64,000 nt of DNA. Source: CAVQBC01 sp963848415. Lineage in GTDB: Bacteria; Actinomycetota; Thermoleophilia; Solirubrobacterales; Solirubrobacteraceae. How positions within the stretch are numbered: position 1 is the stretch's first letter; every line of letters starts with the position of its first letter. The stretch covers positions 558,001 to 622,000 of the forward strand of contig CAWKDN010000001.1 in the NCBI GenBank assembly GCA_963848415.1, written 5' to 3'. The position numbers and the translations under genes are program-made. This document shows, piece after piece, positions 19,914-27,989 of the stretch. The notes under the pieces were generated by a model. The model was not told the DNA's origin. It searched no databases and worked only from the letters and a program-made list of their open reading frames with translations.

Positions 19914-20318
19914 CTACCCGGTCACGATCAGCGTCACCCGGGCGCCCGCCTCGTCGTGCGCGAAGGCCGCCTGGCCGAGCAGCCCCGCGAGCTCGCCCGT
20001 GCCCGAGCCGGGCACCACGTGCCCGAAGGCACGCTCGCCGGTGGCGCCCCCGATGCCGCCGTGCTGGATCACGAACGTCCCGTGCCGGCCCTCGAGCGTC
20101 GCGTCGACGACCTCGGAGGCCACGTAGCCGCGCCCGCCGGCGCTCTGGACGCTCAAGAGCTCGGCCACGCTCGTGCCCTCCAGCGCGCCGCTGAAGCGCT
20201 TGGCCACGGTGACCCGGGCGCGTTTGGGGCCGCCAGCCGCCTCGTCGTCGAGGCGGACCTCTTCCCAGCCGGTGATCTCGAAGGCGGCGGTGACGGTGCG
20301 CGGCGCGGGGTCGTTCAT
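19914..20318 (-). CDS. DUF3224 domain protein
   Basis: A 134-residue protein of the DUF3224 family (small beta-barrel, lipocalin-like proteins common in actinomycetes). It shows the typical start TVTAAFEITGWEE, the middle FSGALEGTSVAELLS, then GTFVIQHGG and the end GTGELAGLLGQAAF. There is no signal peptide, so it is cytosolic. The function of the family is not established; a ligand-binding or allene-oxide-cyclase-like fold has been suggested. It stands alone between the broken hydrolase and a small membrane protein. Confidence 0.9.
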   Translation of the reverse strand: MNDPAPRTVTAAFEITGWEEVRLDDEAAGGPKRARVTVAKRFSGALEGTSVAELLSVQSAGGRGYVASEVVDATLEGRHGTFVIQHGGIGGATGERAFGHVVPGSGTGELAGLLGQAAFAHDEAGARVTLIVTG

Positions 20319-20324
20319 GCCCCG

Positions 20325-20330
20325 ACCCTA
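20325..20330 (-). promoter_or_regulatory. Putative -10 element (TAGGGT) of the DUF3224 gene
   Basis: On the minus strand TAGGGT ends six bases before the ATG at 20318, predicting a leaderless transcript. Confidence 0.35.
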
Positions 20331-20344
20331 CGCCGCGCCGCCCT

Positions 20345-20623
20345 TCACCCGGCGGACGGCCGCCCGGCGAGGCCAGGCGCCACGTGCGCCCGCCGGCGGG
20401 CGGCGAGCCGCGCGCCGAGCCGGTTGAGGCCGACGCCGAAGGCGAGGATCAGGGCGTTGAAGACCCAGTAGAGCCAGTCGTCGCCCGATGACGCCCTGTC
20501 GGCGAAGACGACGATGGTCTGCACGGGGAGGATGACCGCCCAGACGATGAGATAGGCGAGCAGGCCGCGGCGGAGGAGGTACCCGAGCGGCCCGGCGAGG
20601 AGGACTGCGGCGATGAGTTCCAT
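20345..20623 (-). CDS. Small integral membrane protein, unknown
   Basis: A 92-residue protein with three probable membrane helices (LIAAVLLAGPLGYLL, LLAYLIVWAVILPVQTIVVF and WVFNALILAFGVGLNRL) and an Arg-rich C-terminal tail. No family is recognised. The ATG at 20623 is preceded by CCGGTTGACTGAGG on its strand, with no obvious ribosome site. It lies just downstream of the sensor kinase gene in the same direction (90-base gap) and may be an accessory of that system, but nothing in the sequence proves it. Confidence 0.7.
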   Translation of the reverse strand: MELIAAVLLAGPLGYLLRRGLLAYLIVWAVILPVQTIVVFADRASSGDDWLYWVFNALILAFGVGLNRLGARLAARRRAHVAPGLAGRPSAG

Positions 20624-20712
20624 GCGCCTCAGTCAACCGGCGGCGCGGCCGCCCGTCGTCGCCCCGGGAGGCGAACCTCGTCTCCCCCTGCAGGCGCTCC
20701 ACCGGTGGCCGG

Positions 20713-21687
20713 CTACCCCACCGGGATGAGCCGGCGGTCACCCGCCGGCAGCCGGGCGAGCAGCCGCCAGCCGTCGCGGCCGTAGGGCTCGGCGACGAGC
20801 GTGCCGCCGGCCGCCGCGACGCGCTCGCGCAGACCGGGCAGGCCGGCGCCCGCGCCCGCACCGGCCAGCGTCGCCGGCGTGCGGGCGCCGTCGTCGCGCA
20901 CCTCGACCTCGAGCGTCCCGTCCGCGAGCGCGAGCCGCACCCGCACGCCGGCTCCGGGCGCGTGCTTGAGCGCGTTGGTGAGCCCTTCCTGCACGATCCG
21001 GTGGGCCGTGGCCTCGACTTCGGGCTCGAGGCGGACCCCGTCGGGCAACGGCGACAGCTCCACGTGCAGGCCCGCGGCGCGCGCCCGCTCGGCCAGCGTC
21101 GCGAGCGCACGGTCGCGGTCATCCGGATCGGTGTCGAGGACGTCGAGGAGCCGGTCCATCTCACCCACCGCCTCGGCGGCCGCCGAGCTGATCACGGCGA
21201 GGCGCTGCGCCGCCCGCGCCGGCGCCTCGGGTGCCGCCATCCGGCCCGCGCCGGCCTGGACGACGATCACCGCCAGGTGGTGGGCCACGATGTCGTGCAG
21301 CTCGCGCGCGACGCGGGCGCGCTCGTGGCGCACCGCCAGCTCGACGTAGGCCTCCTGCTCTGACTCGAGCTCACGGGTGCGGGCGGCGAGCGCATCGACC
21401 AGCAGCCGGCGCGAGCGCACCGCGCGCCCGGCGAGCCACGGCCCGGCGACGCACAGCACGAGCGGCACGGCGCTGTCCTCCGGGATGCCGTAGGCCACCA
21501 GCAGTGCGATCAGGAGCACGACCGTCGCGGCGGCCCCGGGGAGCGTCGCGGCGAACGCGCCGCAGCCGAAGGCCACGGCGCAGACCACCAGCAGAACGGC
21601 GGTCGGAACGGTGAGGACGCCGGCGAGCGTCGCGGCGGCGAGCGCGAGCGCGGCCGCGACCGACCAGGGGCCGAGCCGCTCAGCCAT
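20713..21687 (-). CDS. NarL-type two-component sensor histidine kinase (HisKA_3)
   Basis: A 324-residue membrane kinase. Residues 1-90 hold about four helices with almost no extracytoplasmic loop, so it probably senses a membrane-borne signal. The dimerisation domain has the phospho-acceptor His131 in VARELHDIVAHHL. The ATPase has the N box IVQEGLTNALKHAPGA and a glycine-rich GAGAGAGLPGLRERV. It follows a second, degenerate kinase gene (21680-22742) by an 8-base overlap; the cognate regulator is most likely the NarL-type gene at 22853. The stimulus is unknown. Confidence 0.92.
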   Translation of the reverse strand: MAERLGPWSVAAALALAAATLAGVLTVPTAVLLVVCAVAFGCGAFAATLPGAAATVVLLIALLVAYGIPEDSAVPLVLCVAGPWLAGRAVRSRRLLVDALAARTRELESEQEAYVELAVRHERARVARELHDIVAHHLAVIVVQAGAGRMAAPEAPARAAQRLAVISSAAAEAVGEMDRLLDVLDTDPDDRDRALATLAERARAAGLHVELSPLPDGVRLEPEVEATAHRIVQEGLTNALKHAPGAGVRVRLALADGTLEVEVRDDGARTPATLAGAGAGAGLPGLRERVAAAGGTLVAEPYGRDGWRLLARLPAGDRRLIPVG

Positions 21688-22742
21688 CGGTCACCGGCAG
21701 CCAGGCGCGCAGGACGGTGCGCCCGGCGGCCGCCGGCTCGAGCTCGAGCCGGCCACCGTGGGCGCTGACCCGCTCGCGCGCGGCCGCGAGCGCTTCGCGC
21801 GCATCGCCGGCCGGCTCGCCGCCGACCTCGATGCCGAGGCCGCCGGCGCCGTAGTCGAGCCGGACGGTGCGGGCCGTGCCGTCGAGCGCCGCCAGAGCGT
21901 GCTCGACCGTCCGGTAGGCGCCCAGCTCGACGCTGCCCGGCAGCGGGCGCCGCTCGCCGCGGACGTCGAGCCGCGCGCCGGCGAGCAGCTCGCCGAGCCG
22001 CGCGAGCGTCGGCGGCGGCGAGCGGTCGGGAGCGGCGTCGCTGCGCAGGACGCCGAGCAAGCCGCGCATGTCGTTGAGCACCGTGCGCCCGGCGGTCTCG
22101 ATGCGGGCGAAGGTGTCGCGCTCCGCCGCCGCCGTGTCCGCCAGCGCGGCGATCTCGAGCACCCGCCGGCGCGCCGCGGCGTCGAGCGCCGTCGCCAGCC
22201 GCTCGCGCTCCAGCTCGACGGCGAGCGCGGCCGTGCGCCGCCGCTGGTCCTCGAGCCGGCGCGAGCGCTCGGCGAGCTCGGCGCCGAGCCGGGTGCGCGA
22301 GCGCACCAGGCGCCCCGCCGCCCACACGCCCGCGCACAGCGGCAGGACGAAGCTCAGCGCGGCCGGCTCGATCACCGGGTCGGTGAACGACACGAAGGCC
22401 AGCGCCGGCCGAGACCAGCACCAGCCCGAGCAGCGCGGGAGCGCGCCCACGCCGCGCCGCGAGCGGGTAGAGGACCAGCAGCGCGCACGGGATCACGACC
22501 CCGCAGCGGGTCTGCTCGAGGCTCGGGCCGGCGCTCACGACCGCGCCGGCGCTCAGCGCGACGGCGGCGGCCAGCGGTGCCCGCCGGCGCCAGGCCACCG
22601 GCACGGTGGCAATCAGGATGAGCGGGACCACGAGCCACGGCTGACCGTCCGGGAGCAGCGCGTAGAAGATCCCGAGCGCTGAGAGCACGAGCGCCAGCGC
22701 CGCGTCGGCCGGTGGGATCCGGTGGCGCCGGAGCACCTCCAT
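21680..22742 (-). CDS. Degenerate sensor histidine kinase homologue (no catalytic His; frameshifted as read)
   Basis: About 354 codons. The N-terminal frame gives four or five membrane helices from MEVLRRHRIPPADAAL; the second frame continues with SFTDPVIEPAALSF and the cytoplasmic part. The frames meet near 22401-22406, where restoring a GC in GGCGCTGG repairs the gene; length is one over a multiple of three. Where HisKA_3 kinases have RELHD, this protein reads ERLATALDAAARR, and the ATPase N box reads YRTVEHALAALDG without Asn. It therefore appears to be a pseudokinase that could dimerise with the intact kinase encoded next. The ATG at 22742 is preferred over GTG 22781. Confidence 0.8.
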
Positions 22743-22801
22743 GCGGCCGATCCTAACCCCGGTGCGACGCCGGGCCGTCACCTCACGGGGCGATCCCGCC
22801 C

Positions 22802-22817
22802 TCCTCCCGCGGGAGGA
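22802..22817. promoter_or_regulatory. 16-bp perfect palindrome in the divergent kinase/regulator promoter region
   Basis: TCCTCCCGCGGGAGGA reads the same on both strands. It lies midway in the 110-base gap between the divergent pseudokinase and NarL-type regulator genes, a typical place for a response-regulator operator. The role is inferred; it could also be part of a leader hairpin. Confidence 0.4.
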
Positions 22818-22852
22818 CGCGCGCGGCGGCCGCGGCCGTCTACCGTCACCGG

Positions 22853-23548
22853 ATGGGCGCCGATCCGCAGGCCGGCGAGCCGTCCGGACCGATCTCGGTC
22901 CTGATCGCCGACGACCAGGCGCTCGTGCGCGCCGGCTTCCGGGCGATCCTCGAGGGCCAGGACTCGATCAGCGTCGCCGGCGAGGCGGGCGACGGGCTCG
23001 CCGCGGTCGATCTCGCCCGCCGCCGCCGGCCCGACGTCGTGCTGATGGACATCCAGATGCCGGGCGTCGACGGCCTGGAGGCGACCCGGCGGATCCTCGC
23101 CGACCCGGCCACGGCGGACACCGCGGTGCTGATGCTGACCACCTTCGACCTCGACGCCTACGTCTACGACGCGCTGCGCGCCGGCGCCAGCGGCTTCCTG
23201 CTCAAAGACGTGGTGCCCGAGGAGCTGATCGCCGCCGTGCGCGTGGTCGCCGCGGGCGACGCGCTGATCGCGCCCGCGATCACCAAGCGCCTGATCGAGC
23301 AGTTCGCCCGCAGCGCGCCGCCCGCCGTCGCGCCCGACGGGCTCGACGAGCTGACCGCGCGCGAGCTGGAGGTGCTGGTCCTGGTGGCCCGCGGACTGTC
23401 CAACGCCGAGATCGCCGGCGAGCTGGTGCTCAGCGAGGCGACGGTGAAGACGCACGTCAAGCGGATCTTCGCGAAGCTCGCCGTGCGCGACCGGGTGCAG
23501 GCGGTGGTGCTGGCCTACCAGGCGGGCCTCGTCACGCCCGGCGGGTAG
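22853..23548 (+). CDS. NarL/FixJ-family response regulator
   Basis: A 231-residue two-domain regulator. The receiver domain begins ISVLIADDQALVRAGF, has phospho-acceptor Asp66 in VVLMDIQMPG, the conserved Thr in LMLTTFD and Lys in FLLKDV. The LuxR-type helix-turn-helix is at about residues 165-225 (LTARELEVLVLVARGLSNAE, then SEATVKTHVKRI). It is divergent from the tandem kinase genes and is their probable output. The ATG at 22853 follows TACCGT by six bases, suggesting a short or absent leader. Targets are unknown. Confidence 0.94.
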   Translation: MGADPQAGEPSGPISVLIADDQALVRAGFRAILEGQDSISVAGEAGDGLAAVDLARRRRPDVVLMDIQMPGVDGLEATRRILADPATADTAVLMLTTFDLDAYVYDALRAGASGFLLKDVVPEELIAAVRVVAAGDALIAPAITKRLIEQFARSAPPAVAPDGLDELTARELEVLVLVARGLSNAEIAGELVLSEATVKTHVKRIFAKLAVRDRVQAVVLAYQAGLVTPGG

Positions 23549-24440
23549 GCCTGGCGCCCGGGCGGCTCACGGCCTCGGCGGCCAGGCGCGCCGCCGCCGC
23601 GAGCGCCGCCGGCGGCGGCTCGCCGGAGAGTCGCGCGGCGAGCAGCCCGGCGGTGAACGCATCGCCGGCGCCGGTGGTGTCGGGCGGACCGTCGAGCGGC
23701 GCGGCGGGGCAGCGCTCCAACCGCCGGCCGTCGGTCCACAGCGCGCCCTCGCGGCCCAGCGTCACGACCACCTCGGCGCCGGTCACAGCGGCCAGCGCGA
23801 GCCCGGCCCGCTCAGGGCGGTCCTCGCCGGCCAGCACGCGCGCCTCGTCGGCGTTGGGCAGCAGCAGGCGCGCGCCGCGCGCCCAGCCGAGGAACTTCGC
23901 GGCGCCCGCGGCGGCGAGCGGCGCCCCAGAGGACGGGTCGACGGACACGGTCATCCGGTGGGCGAGCGCCCGCGCGATCGCCCCGCGCGCAGCCTCGCGC
24001 GAGCCCGGGCGCAGGAGCGCGTAGCCCGCCACGTGCAGGTGCCGGCCGGGCGCGAGCAGCGCCTCGGGCAGGTCGCCCGCCTGCAGGCCGGCGTTGGCGC
24101 CCGCGTCGGGAAGCATCGAGCGCTCGCCGCCGGGCTCGACCAGCACGACGCACGTCCCGGTCGCCCGCTCGCGGTCGAGCGCCAGGTGGGCCTCGACGCC
24201 GAGCGCGCGCAGCTCCGCGGCCGCCTGCCGCCCGGCGGCGTCGTCGCCGACGCGACCCACCAGCGCCACCGGCTCACCGGCCCGGGCGAGCCACGCGGCG
24301 ACGTTGGCGGCCGAGCCGCCGCCGTGGGTCGCGACGCGGGCCGGCGCGTCGCTGCCGGGAGCGAACGGGGCGTCGAGCACCGCGACGACGTCGAGCATCA
24401 CGTCGCCGAGCACGACCACCCGCGGCACGGCGGGGCTCAT
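23532..24440 (-). CDS. psuK: PfkB-family carbohydrate kinase, probable pseudouridine kinase
   Basis: A 302-residue ribokinase-type enzyme. It has the N-terminal GGGSAANVAAWLARAG motif, LVGRVGDDAAG, and the catalytic ATP-site motif TTGAGDAFTAGLLAARL with the base Asp. Its ATG overlaps the stop of the adjacent psuG gene (ATGA), the usual psuG-psuK pairing, so it most likely phosphorylates pseudouridine to its 5'-phosphate. Its 3' end overlaps the convergent response-regulator gene by 17 bases. The substrate call rests on context; the fold is certain. Confidence 0.85.
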   Translation of the reverse strand: MSPAVPRVVVLGDVMLDVVAVLDAPFAPGSDAPARVATHGGGSAANVAAWLARAGEPVALVGRVGDDAAGRQAAAELRALGVEAHLALDRERATGTCVVLVEPGGERSMLPDAGANAGLQAGDLPEALLAPGRHLHVAGYALLRPGSREAARGAIARALAHRMTVSVDPSSGAPLAAAGAAKFLGWARGARLLLPNADEARVLAGEDRPERAGLALAAVTGAEVVVTLGREGALWTDGRRLERCPAAPLDGPPDTTGAGDAFTAGLLAARLSGEPPPAALAAAARLAAEAVSRPGARPTRRA

Positions 24441-25339
24441 CGCCTCGAGAGCGCGCCCGCTATCTCGGCGGCGAGCGTCGCGTTGCGGACCACGAGCCGG
24501 ACGTTGGCCTCGAGGCTCGCTCCCGCGGTCTCGCGATGCAGGTGCTCGAGCAGGTAGGGCGTGACGTCCTTGCCCGCGACGCCGGCTTCGCGCGCCGCCC
24601 GCAGCCCGTCTGCGAGCACGCGGTCGTGCAGCGCCGGGTCGAGCGCCTCCTCCGCGGGCAGCGGGTTGGCGACGACCACCGCGCGGTCGTCGGTGCCGAG
24701 CTCGCGCTGGGCGAGCAGCACCGCGGCCGCCTCCGCGGGGGTCTCGACGCGCCAGGGCACGGGGAAGCCCGAGTCGGTGAGGTAGAAGCCGGGGAAGCGG
24801 TCGGTCCGGTAGCCGAGCAGCGCGACGTTGAGGCTCTCCAGGCGCTCGAGCGTGGCGCCGACGTCGAGGATCGACTTCACGCCGGCGCACACGACCGCGA
24901 TCGGCGTGCGCGCGAGCGTCCCGAGGTCGGCCGACTCGTCCCAGCTCTCGCGCGCCTCGCGGTGCACGCCGCCGAGGCCGCCGGTGGCGAAGACGTGGAT
25001 GCCCGCGCGGGCGGCGAGGTGGGCGGTGGCCGCGACCGTCGTGGCGCCCTGGCCGCCGCGAGCGGCCAGCGGGGCCAGATCGCGCAGCCCGCACTTGACG
25101 ACGTCCTCGCGCTCGGCGACCGCCGCCAGCTCGGCGTCGCCGAGCCCGACGCGCGCCACGCCGTCGACCAGGGCGATCGTCGCGGGCTCGGCCCCGGCCG
25201 CACGCACGGCCGCCTCGGCCTCGCGTGCGACGGCGAGGTTGCGCGGCCGCGGCAGCCCGTGGCTGATGATCGTGCTCTCCAGCGCCACCACCGGGCGGCC
25301 GGTGGCGAGCGCGTCGGCGACGGCGGGCAAGAGCTGCAC
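24437..25339 (-). CDS. psuG: Pseudouridine-5'-phosphate glycosidase
   Basis: A 300-residue enzyme that splits pseudouridine 5'-phosphate into uracil and ribose 5-phosphate, using Mn2+. Family hallmarks are LESTIISHGLPRPRN near the start, VVKCGLRDL with the catalytic Lys, the GGQGATTVAATAHLA loop, FATGGLGGVHR, VVCAGVKSILD and VVANPLP. Length is normal. The start is GTG 25339. It is the first gene of a two-gene operon with the PfkB kinase and diverges from msrA across 57 bases. Together they recycle modified nucleosides from RNA decay. Confidence 0.95.
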   Translation of the reverse strand: MQLLPAVADALATGRPVVALESTIISHGLPRPRNLAVAREAEAAVRAAGAEPATIALVDGVARVGLGDAELAAVAEREDVVKCGLRDLAPLAARGGQGATTVAATAHLAARAGIHVFATGGLGGVHREARESWDESADLGTLARTPIAVVCAGVKSILDVGATLERLESLNVALLGYRTDRFPGFYLTDSGFPVPWRVETPAEAAAVLLAQRELGTDDRAVVVANPLPAEEALDPALHDRVLADGLRAAREAGVAGKDVTPYLLEHLHRETAGASLEANVRLVVRNATLAAEIAGALSRR

Positions 25340-25382
25340 GCCGGAACCGTACCGACGGACGAGAAATCTGCGCCGGACCCAC

Positions 25383-25388
25383 TAAGAT
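25383..25388 (+). promoter_or_regulatory. Putative -10 element (TAAGAT) of msrA, near-leaderless
   Basis: TAAGAT ends eight bases before the ATG at 25397. The preceding GACCCACTAAGAT resembles GACCCGGACTAAGAT upstream of lon (6216-6230). Confidence 0.4.
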
Positions 25389-25396
25389 GCGTGGCA

Positions 25397-26056
25397 ATGC
25401 TCTTCTTCCGCGACAAGTCATCCATGGTCGAGCCGTCCGACGCCCTCCCCGGACGCGACCAGACGATGCCGGTGCCCGAGCGCCACGACGTGCTGGGCAC
25501 GCCGATCGTCCCCCCGTTCCCCGAGGGCATCGAGACCGCCGTCTTCGGCCTGGGCTGCTTCTGGGGCGCCGAGCGCGTCTTCTGGCAGGCGCCCGGCGTC
25601 TACACCACGGCCGTCGGCTACGCGGGCGGGTTCACGCCGAACCCGACCTACGAGGAGGCGTGCTCCGGGCGCACCGGGCACACCGAGGCGGTGCTCGTGG
25701 CCTTCGACCCCCAGAAGATCAGCTACGAGGCGATCCTACGCCTGTTCTGGGAGAACCATGACCCGACCCAGGGCATGCGCCAGGGCAACGACGTCGGCTC
25801 CCAGTACCGCTCCGCCCTCTACTGGACCTCCGAGGCCCAGCGCGAGGCCGCGCTGGCCTCACGTGAGACCTTCCAGGCCGAGCTGAAGGCCGCGGGCTAC
25901 GGCGAGATCACGACCGAGCTGGCCGAGGCCGGCCCGTTCTACTACGCCGAGGGCTACCACCAGCAGTACCTGGCCAAGAACCCGATGGGCTACTGCGGCC
26001 TCGGCGGCACGGGCGTCAGCTGCCCGATCGGCGTCGCCACCACGAGCGCCGAGTAG
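25397..26056 (+). CDS. msrA: Peptide-methionine (S)-S-oxide reductase
   Basis: A 219-residue MsrA that repairs oxidised methionine in proteins with thioredoxin. The catalytic Cys54 is in the invariant GCFWGAE motif; TTAVGYAGG, SGRTGHTEAV and FWENHDPTQG follow. A resolving Cys candidate lies in the C-terminal YCGLGGTGVSCPIG. The N-terminal extension of about 48 residues (MLFFRDKSSMVEPSDALPGR) is normal for the actinobacterial and E. coli form. It is transcribed away from psuG and precedes an ABC1 kinase gene by 58 bases that contain a strong hairpin. Confidence 0.97.
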   Translation: MLFFRDKSSMVEPSDALPGRDQTMPVPERHDVLGTPIVPPFPEGIETAVFGLGCFWGAERVFWQAPGVYTTAVGYAGGFTPNPTYEEACSGRTGHTEAVLVAFDPQKISYEAILRLFWENHDPTQGMRQGNDVGSQYRSALYWTSEAQREAALASRETFQAELKAAGYGEITTELAEAGPFYYAEGYHQQYLAKNPMGYCGLGGTGVSCPIGVATTSAE

Positions 26057-26070
26057 CCGCTCCCTCAGCA

Positions 26071-26095
26071 CCGGCCCGCCGCTCCCGCGGGCCGG
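26071..26095 (+). terminator. GC-rich hairpin after msrA
   Basis: CCGGCCCGC (26071-26079) pairs perfectly with GCGGGCCGG (26087-26095) around a seven-base loop, 15 bases past the msrA stop. There is no T tract, as is common for actinobacterial terminators. Confidence 0.5.
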
Positions 26096-26114
26096 CCCGA
26101 CCGGGCGGGGACGC

Positions 26115-27555
26115 ATGGTCCCGCGCCATCCCCCGCCCGTAGCCCCTGTCGTGCCCGACCGCGAATCCGACTCCCCACCCACCTCTCGCGTCGCCCGCAC
26201 GCGCCGCTTCGGCGGGCTCGTGGCCGGCCAGGGCCTGCGCTGGGCGGGCACCCAGGCCGCCAACCGCCTGCGCAGCGAGGAGGCCGCCGACGCCGCGACC
26301 GGTGAGCGCGCCGCCGCGCTGGCGCGCGAGCTCGTCGCCCAGCTCGGCCAGATGCGCGGCGCCGCGATGAAGATCGGCCAGGTGCTCTCCACGGTCGACT
26401 TCTCGGCGATCCCGGAGGGCGAGCGGGAGAACTTCAAGCAGACGCTCGCCACCCTGCGCGACGACGTCAAGCCCGTCTCCTTCAGGAAGATGCGCGGCCT
26501 GATCGAGGGCGAGCTGGGCGGCCCGCTGTCCGAGCACTTCGCCGCCTTCGACGAGGAGGCGTTCGCCGCCGCCTCGATCGGCCAGGTCCACCGCGCCGAG
26601 ACGCTCGACGGCCGCGAGGTGGCGGTCAAGGTCCAGTACCCCGGCGTCGCCGAGGCGGTGGAGACCGACCTGCGCAACCTGCAGATGCTCTTCCCGCTGA
26701 TCCGGCGCCTGGCTCCCGGCCTGGACGTCAAGGCGCTCGCCGCCGAGCTGCGCGAGCGCATCGGCGAGGAGCTCGACTACGAGATCGAGGCCCAGAACCA
26801 CCGCGCCGTCGCGCGCGCCTGGCGCGGGCACCCGGTGGTGTTCGTCCCGCCGGTCGACACCGAGCTCTCCAGCCGCCGCGTGCTGGTCACCGAGCTGATG
26901 CGCGGCCGGCGCTTCGAGGAGGTCAAGCGGCTCGACGAGGCCACGCGCGACCGCTTCGGCGAGATCGTCTTCCGCTTCTTCTTCGGCACGCTCCTGCGCA
27001 CCCGCCGCGCCTCGGGGGATCCGCACCCGGGCAACTACCTGCTGCTCGACGACGGCCGCGTCGGCTTCTTGGACTTCGGGCTCATGCGGCTGGTCGACGC
27101 CGACTACCTGCAGGGCGAGCAGGCCGTCGCCCAGGCCGTCATCGAGGGCGACGCCGAGGCCATCCACCGCTGGCTCTCCGAGCTGGGCTATCTCCCCAAG
27201 CCGGACCAGTTCGAGCCCGAGCGGCTGCTGGGCCAGCTGCAGACCGCCGGCGCCTGGTACTTCACGCCCGGGCTTCCGGCGGCTGTCGCCCGAGTACGTG
27301 GCCGAGCAGGTGGAGACGGGCTCCTCGCCGCGCTCGGAGTACTTCGAGGAGATGCGGCGCGAGACACTGCCGCCGCAGGCGCTGCTGATCCGGCGCATGG
27401 AGGCGCTCGTGTTCAGCGTGCTGGGCGAGCTGCGGGCCGGCGGGGACTGGAACGCGCTGGCGCGCGAGTACTTCGCCCACGACCCGCCGAGCACCCCGCT
27501 CGGCGAGCAGGACGCCGCCTTCTGGGACGACCAGCGGCGGCCCGAGGCCGCGTAG
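26115..27555 (+). CDS. ABC1/UbiB-family atypical kinase (frameshifted as read)
   Basis: About 480 codons of an ADCK/UbiB protein kinase-like ATPase, a family tied to quinone or lipid metabolism. The first frame contains MRGAAMKIGQVLS (KxGQ motif), the Ala-rich loop AAASIGQVHRAE, VAVKVQYPG (Lys), EELDYEIEAQNH, GDPHPGNYLLLDDG and FLDFGLMRL (DFG). Near 27270-27274 the frame changes; SPEYVAEQVETGS and RRMEALVFSVLGELR continue in the next frame to the stop at 27555. Length is one over a multiple of three, and GGGCTTC restored to GGGCGCTTC would repair it. The two ORFs are otherwise collinear with the family, so the gene was intact recently. Confidence 0.87.
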
Positions 27556-27584
27556 CCGCCCGGCGCCTGGCAGTCTTCGCCGCC

Positions 27585-27974
27585 GTGCCGACCATCTTCA
27601 GCCAGATCGTCGCCGGCGACATCCCCGCCGAGCGCCTGCGCGAGGACGACCGCTTCCTCGCCTTCCTCGACATCCGCCCGATCCGCCCGGGTCACACGCT
27701 CGTGATCCCCAAGGCGGAGGTCGACCACTTCTTCGACCTCCCGGACGACCAGCTCGGCGACCTGATGGTGTTCGCCAAGCCGGTGGCCAACGCGATCCGG
27801 TCCGTGACCGGCGCCGCCCGGGTGGGCTGCGCGGTGGTCGGCGTCGAGGTCCCGCACGCCCACCTGCACCTGGTGCCGGTCGACGGCGCCCACGACATCG
27901 ACTTCCGGCGCGCACAGCCCGCCGACGCGGCCGAGCTCGAGGCGATGGCCGAGCGCATCCGCGCCGCGCTGTAG
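27585..27974 (+). CDS. HIT-family nucleotide-binding protein
   Basis: A 129-residue histidine-triad protein. The triad HAHLHLVP is near residue 95, preceded by the typical start FSQIVAGDIPAERL, FLDIRPIRPGHTLVIPK and VGCAVVGVEVPHAH. Such proteins hydrolyse AMP-lysine-type phosphoramidates or dinucleoside phosphates. The GTG at 27585 is chosen because homologues begin a few residues before IFSQI; the reading frame is open from the preceding gene only because of the frameshift there. It lies 29 bases after the ABC1 gene and 15 bases before a nucleoside hydrolase gene, so the three are probably cotranscribed. Confidence 0.93.
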   Translation: MPTIFSQIVAGDIPAERLREDDRFLAFLDIRPIRPGHTLVIPKAEVDHFFDLPDDQLGDLMVFAKPVANAIRSVTGAARVGCAVVGVEVPHAHLHLVPVDGAHDIDFRRAQPADAAELEAMAERIRAAL

Positions 27975-27989
27975 CGCGGCCCGCCGGCC

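Noticed and set aside
26115..27974. Fusion of the ABC1 kinase with the HIT protein
   Set aside because: The apparent continuous frame is a by-product of the frameshift; the kinase continues in another frame to a stop at 27555 before the HIT start.
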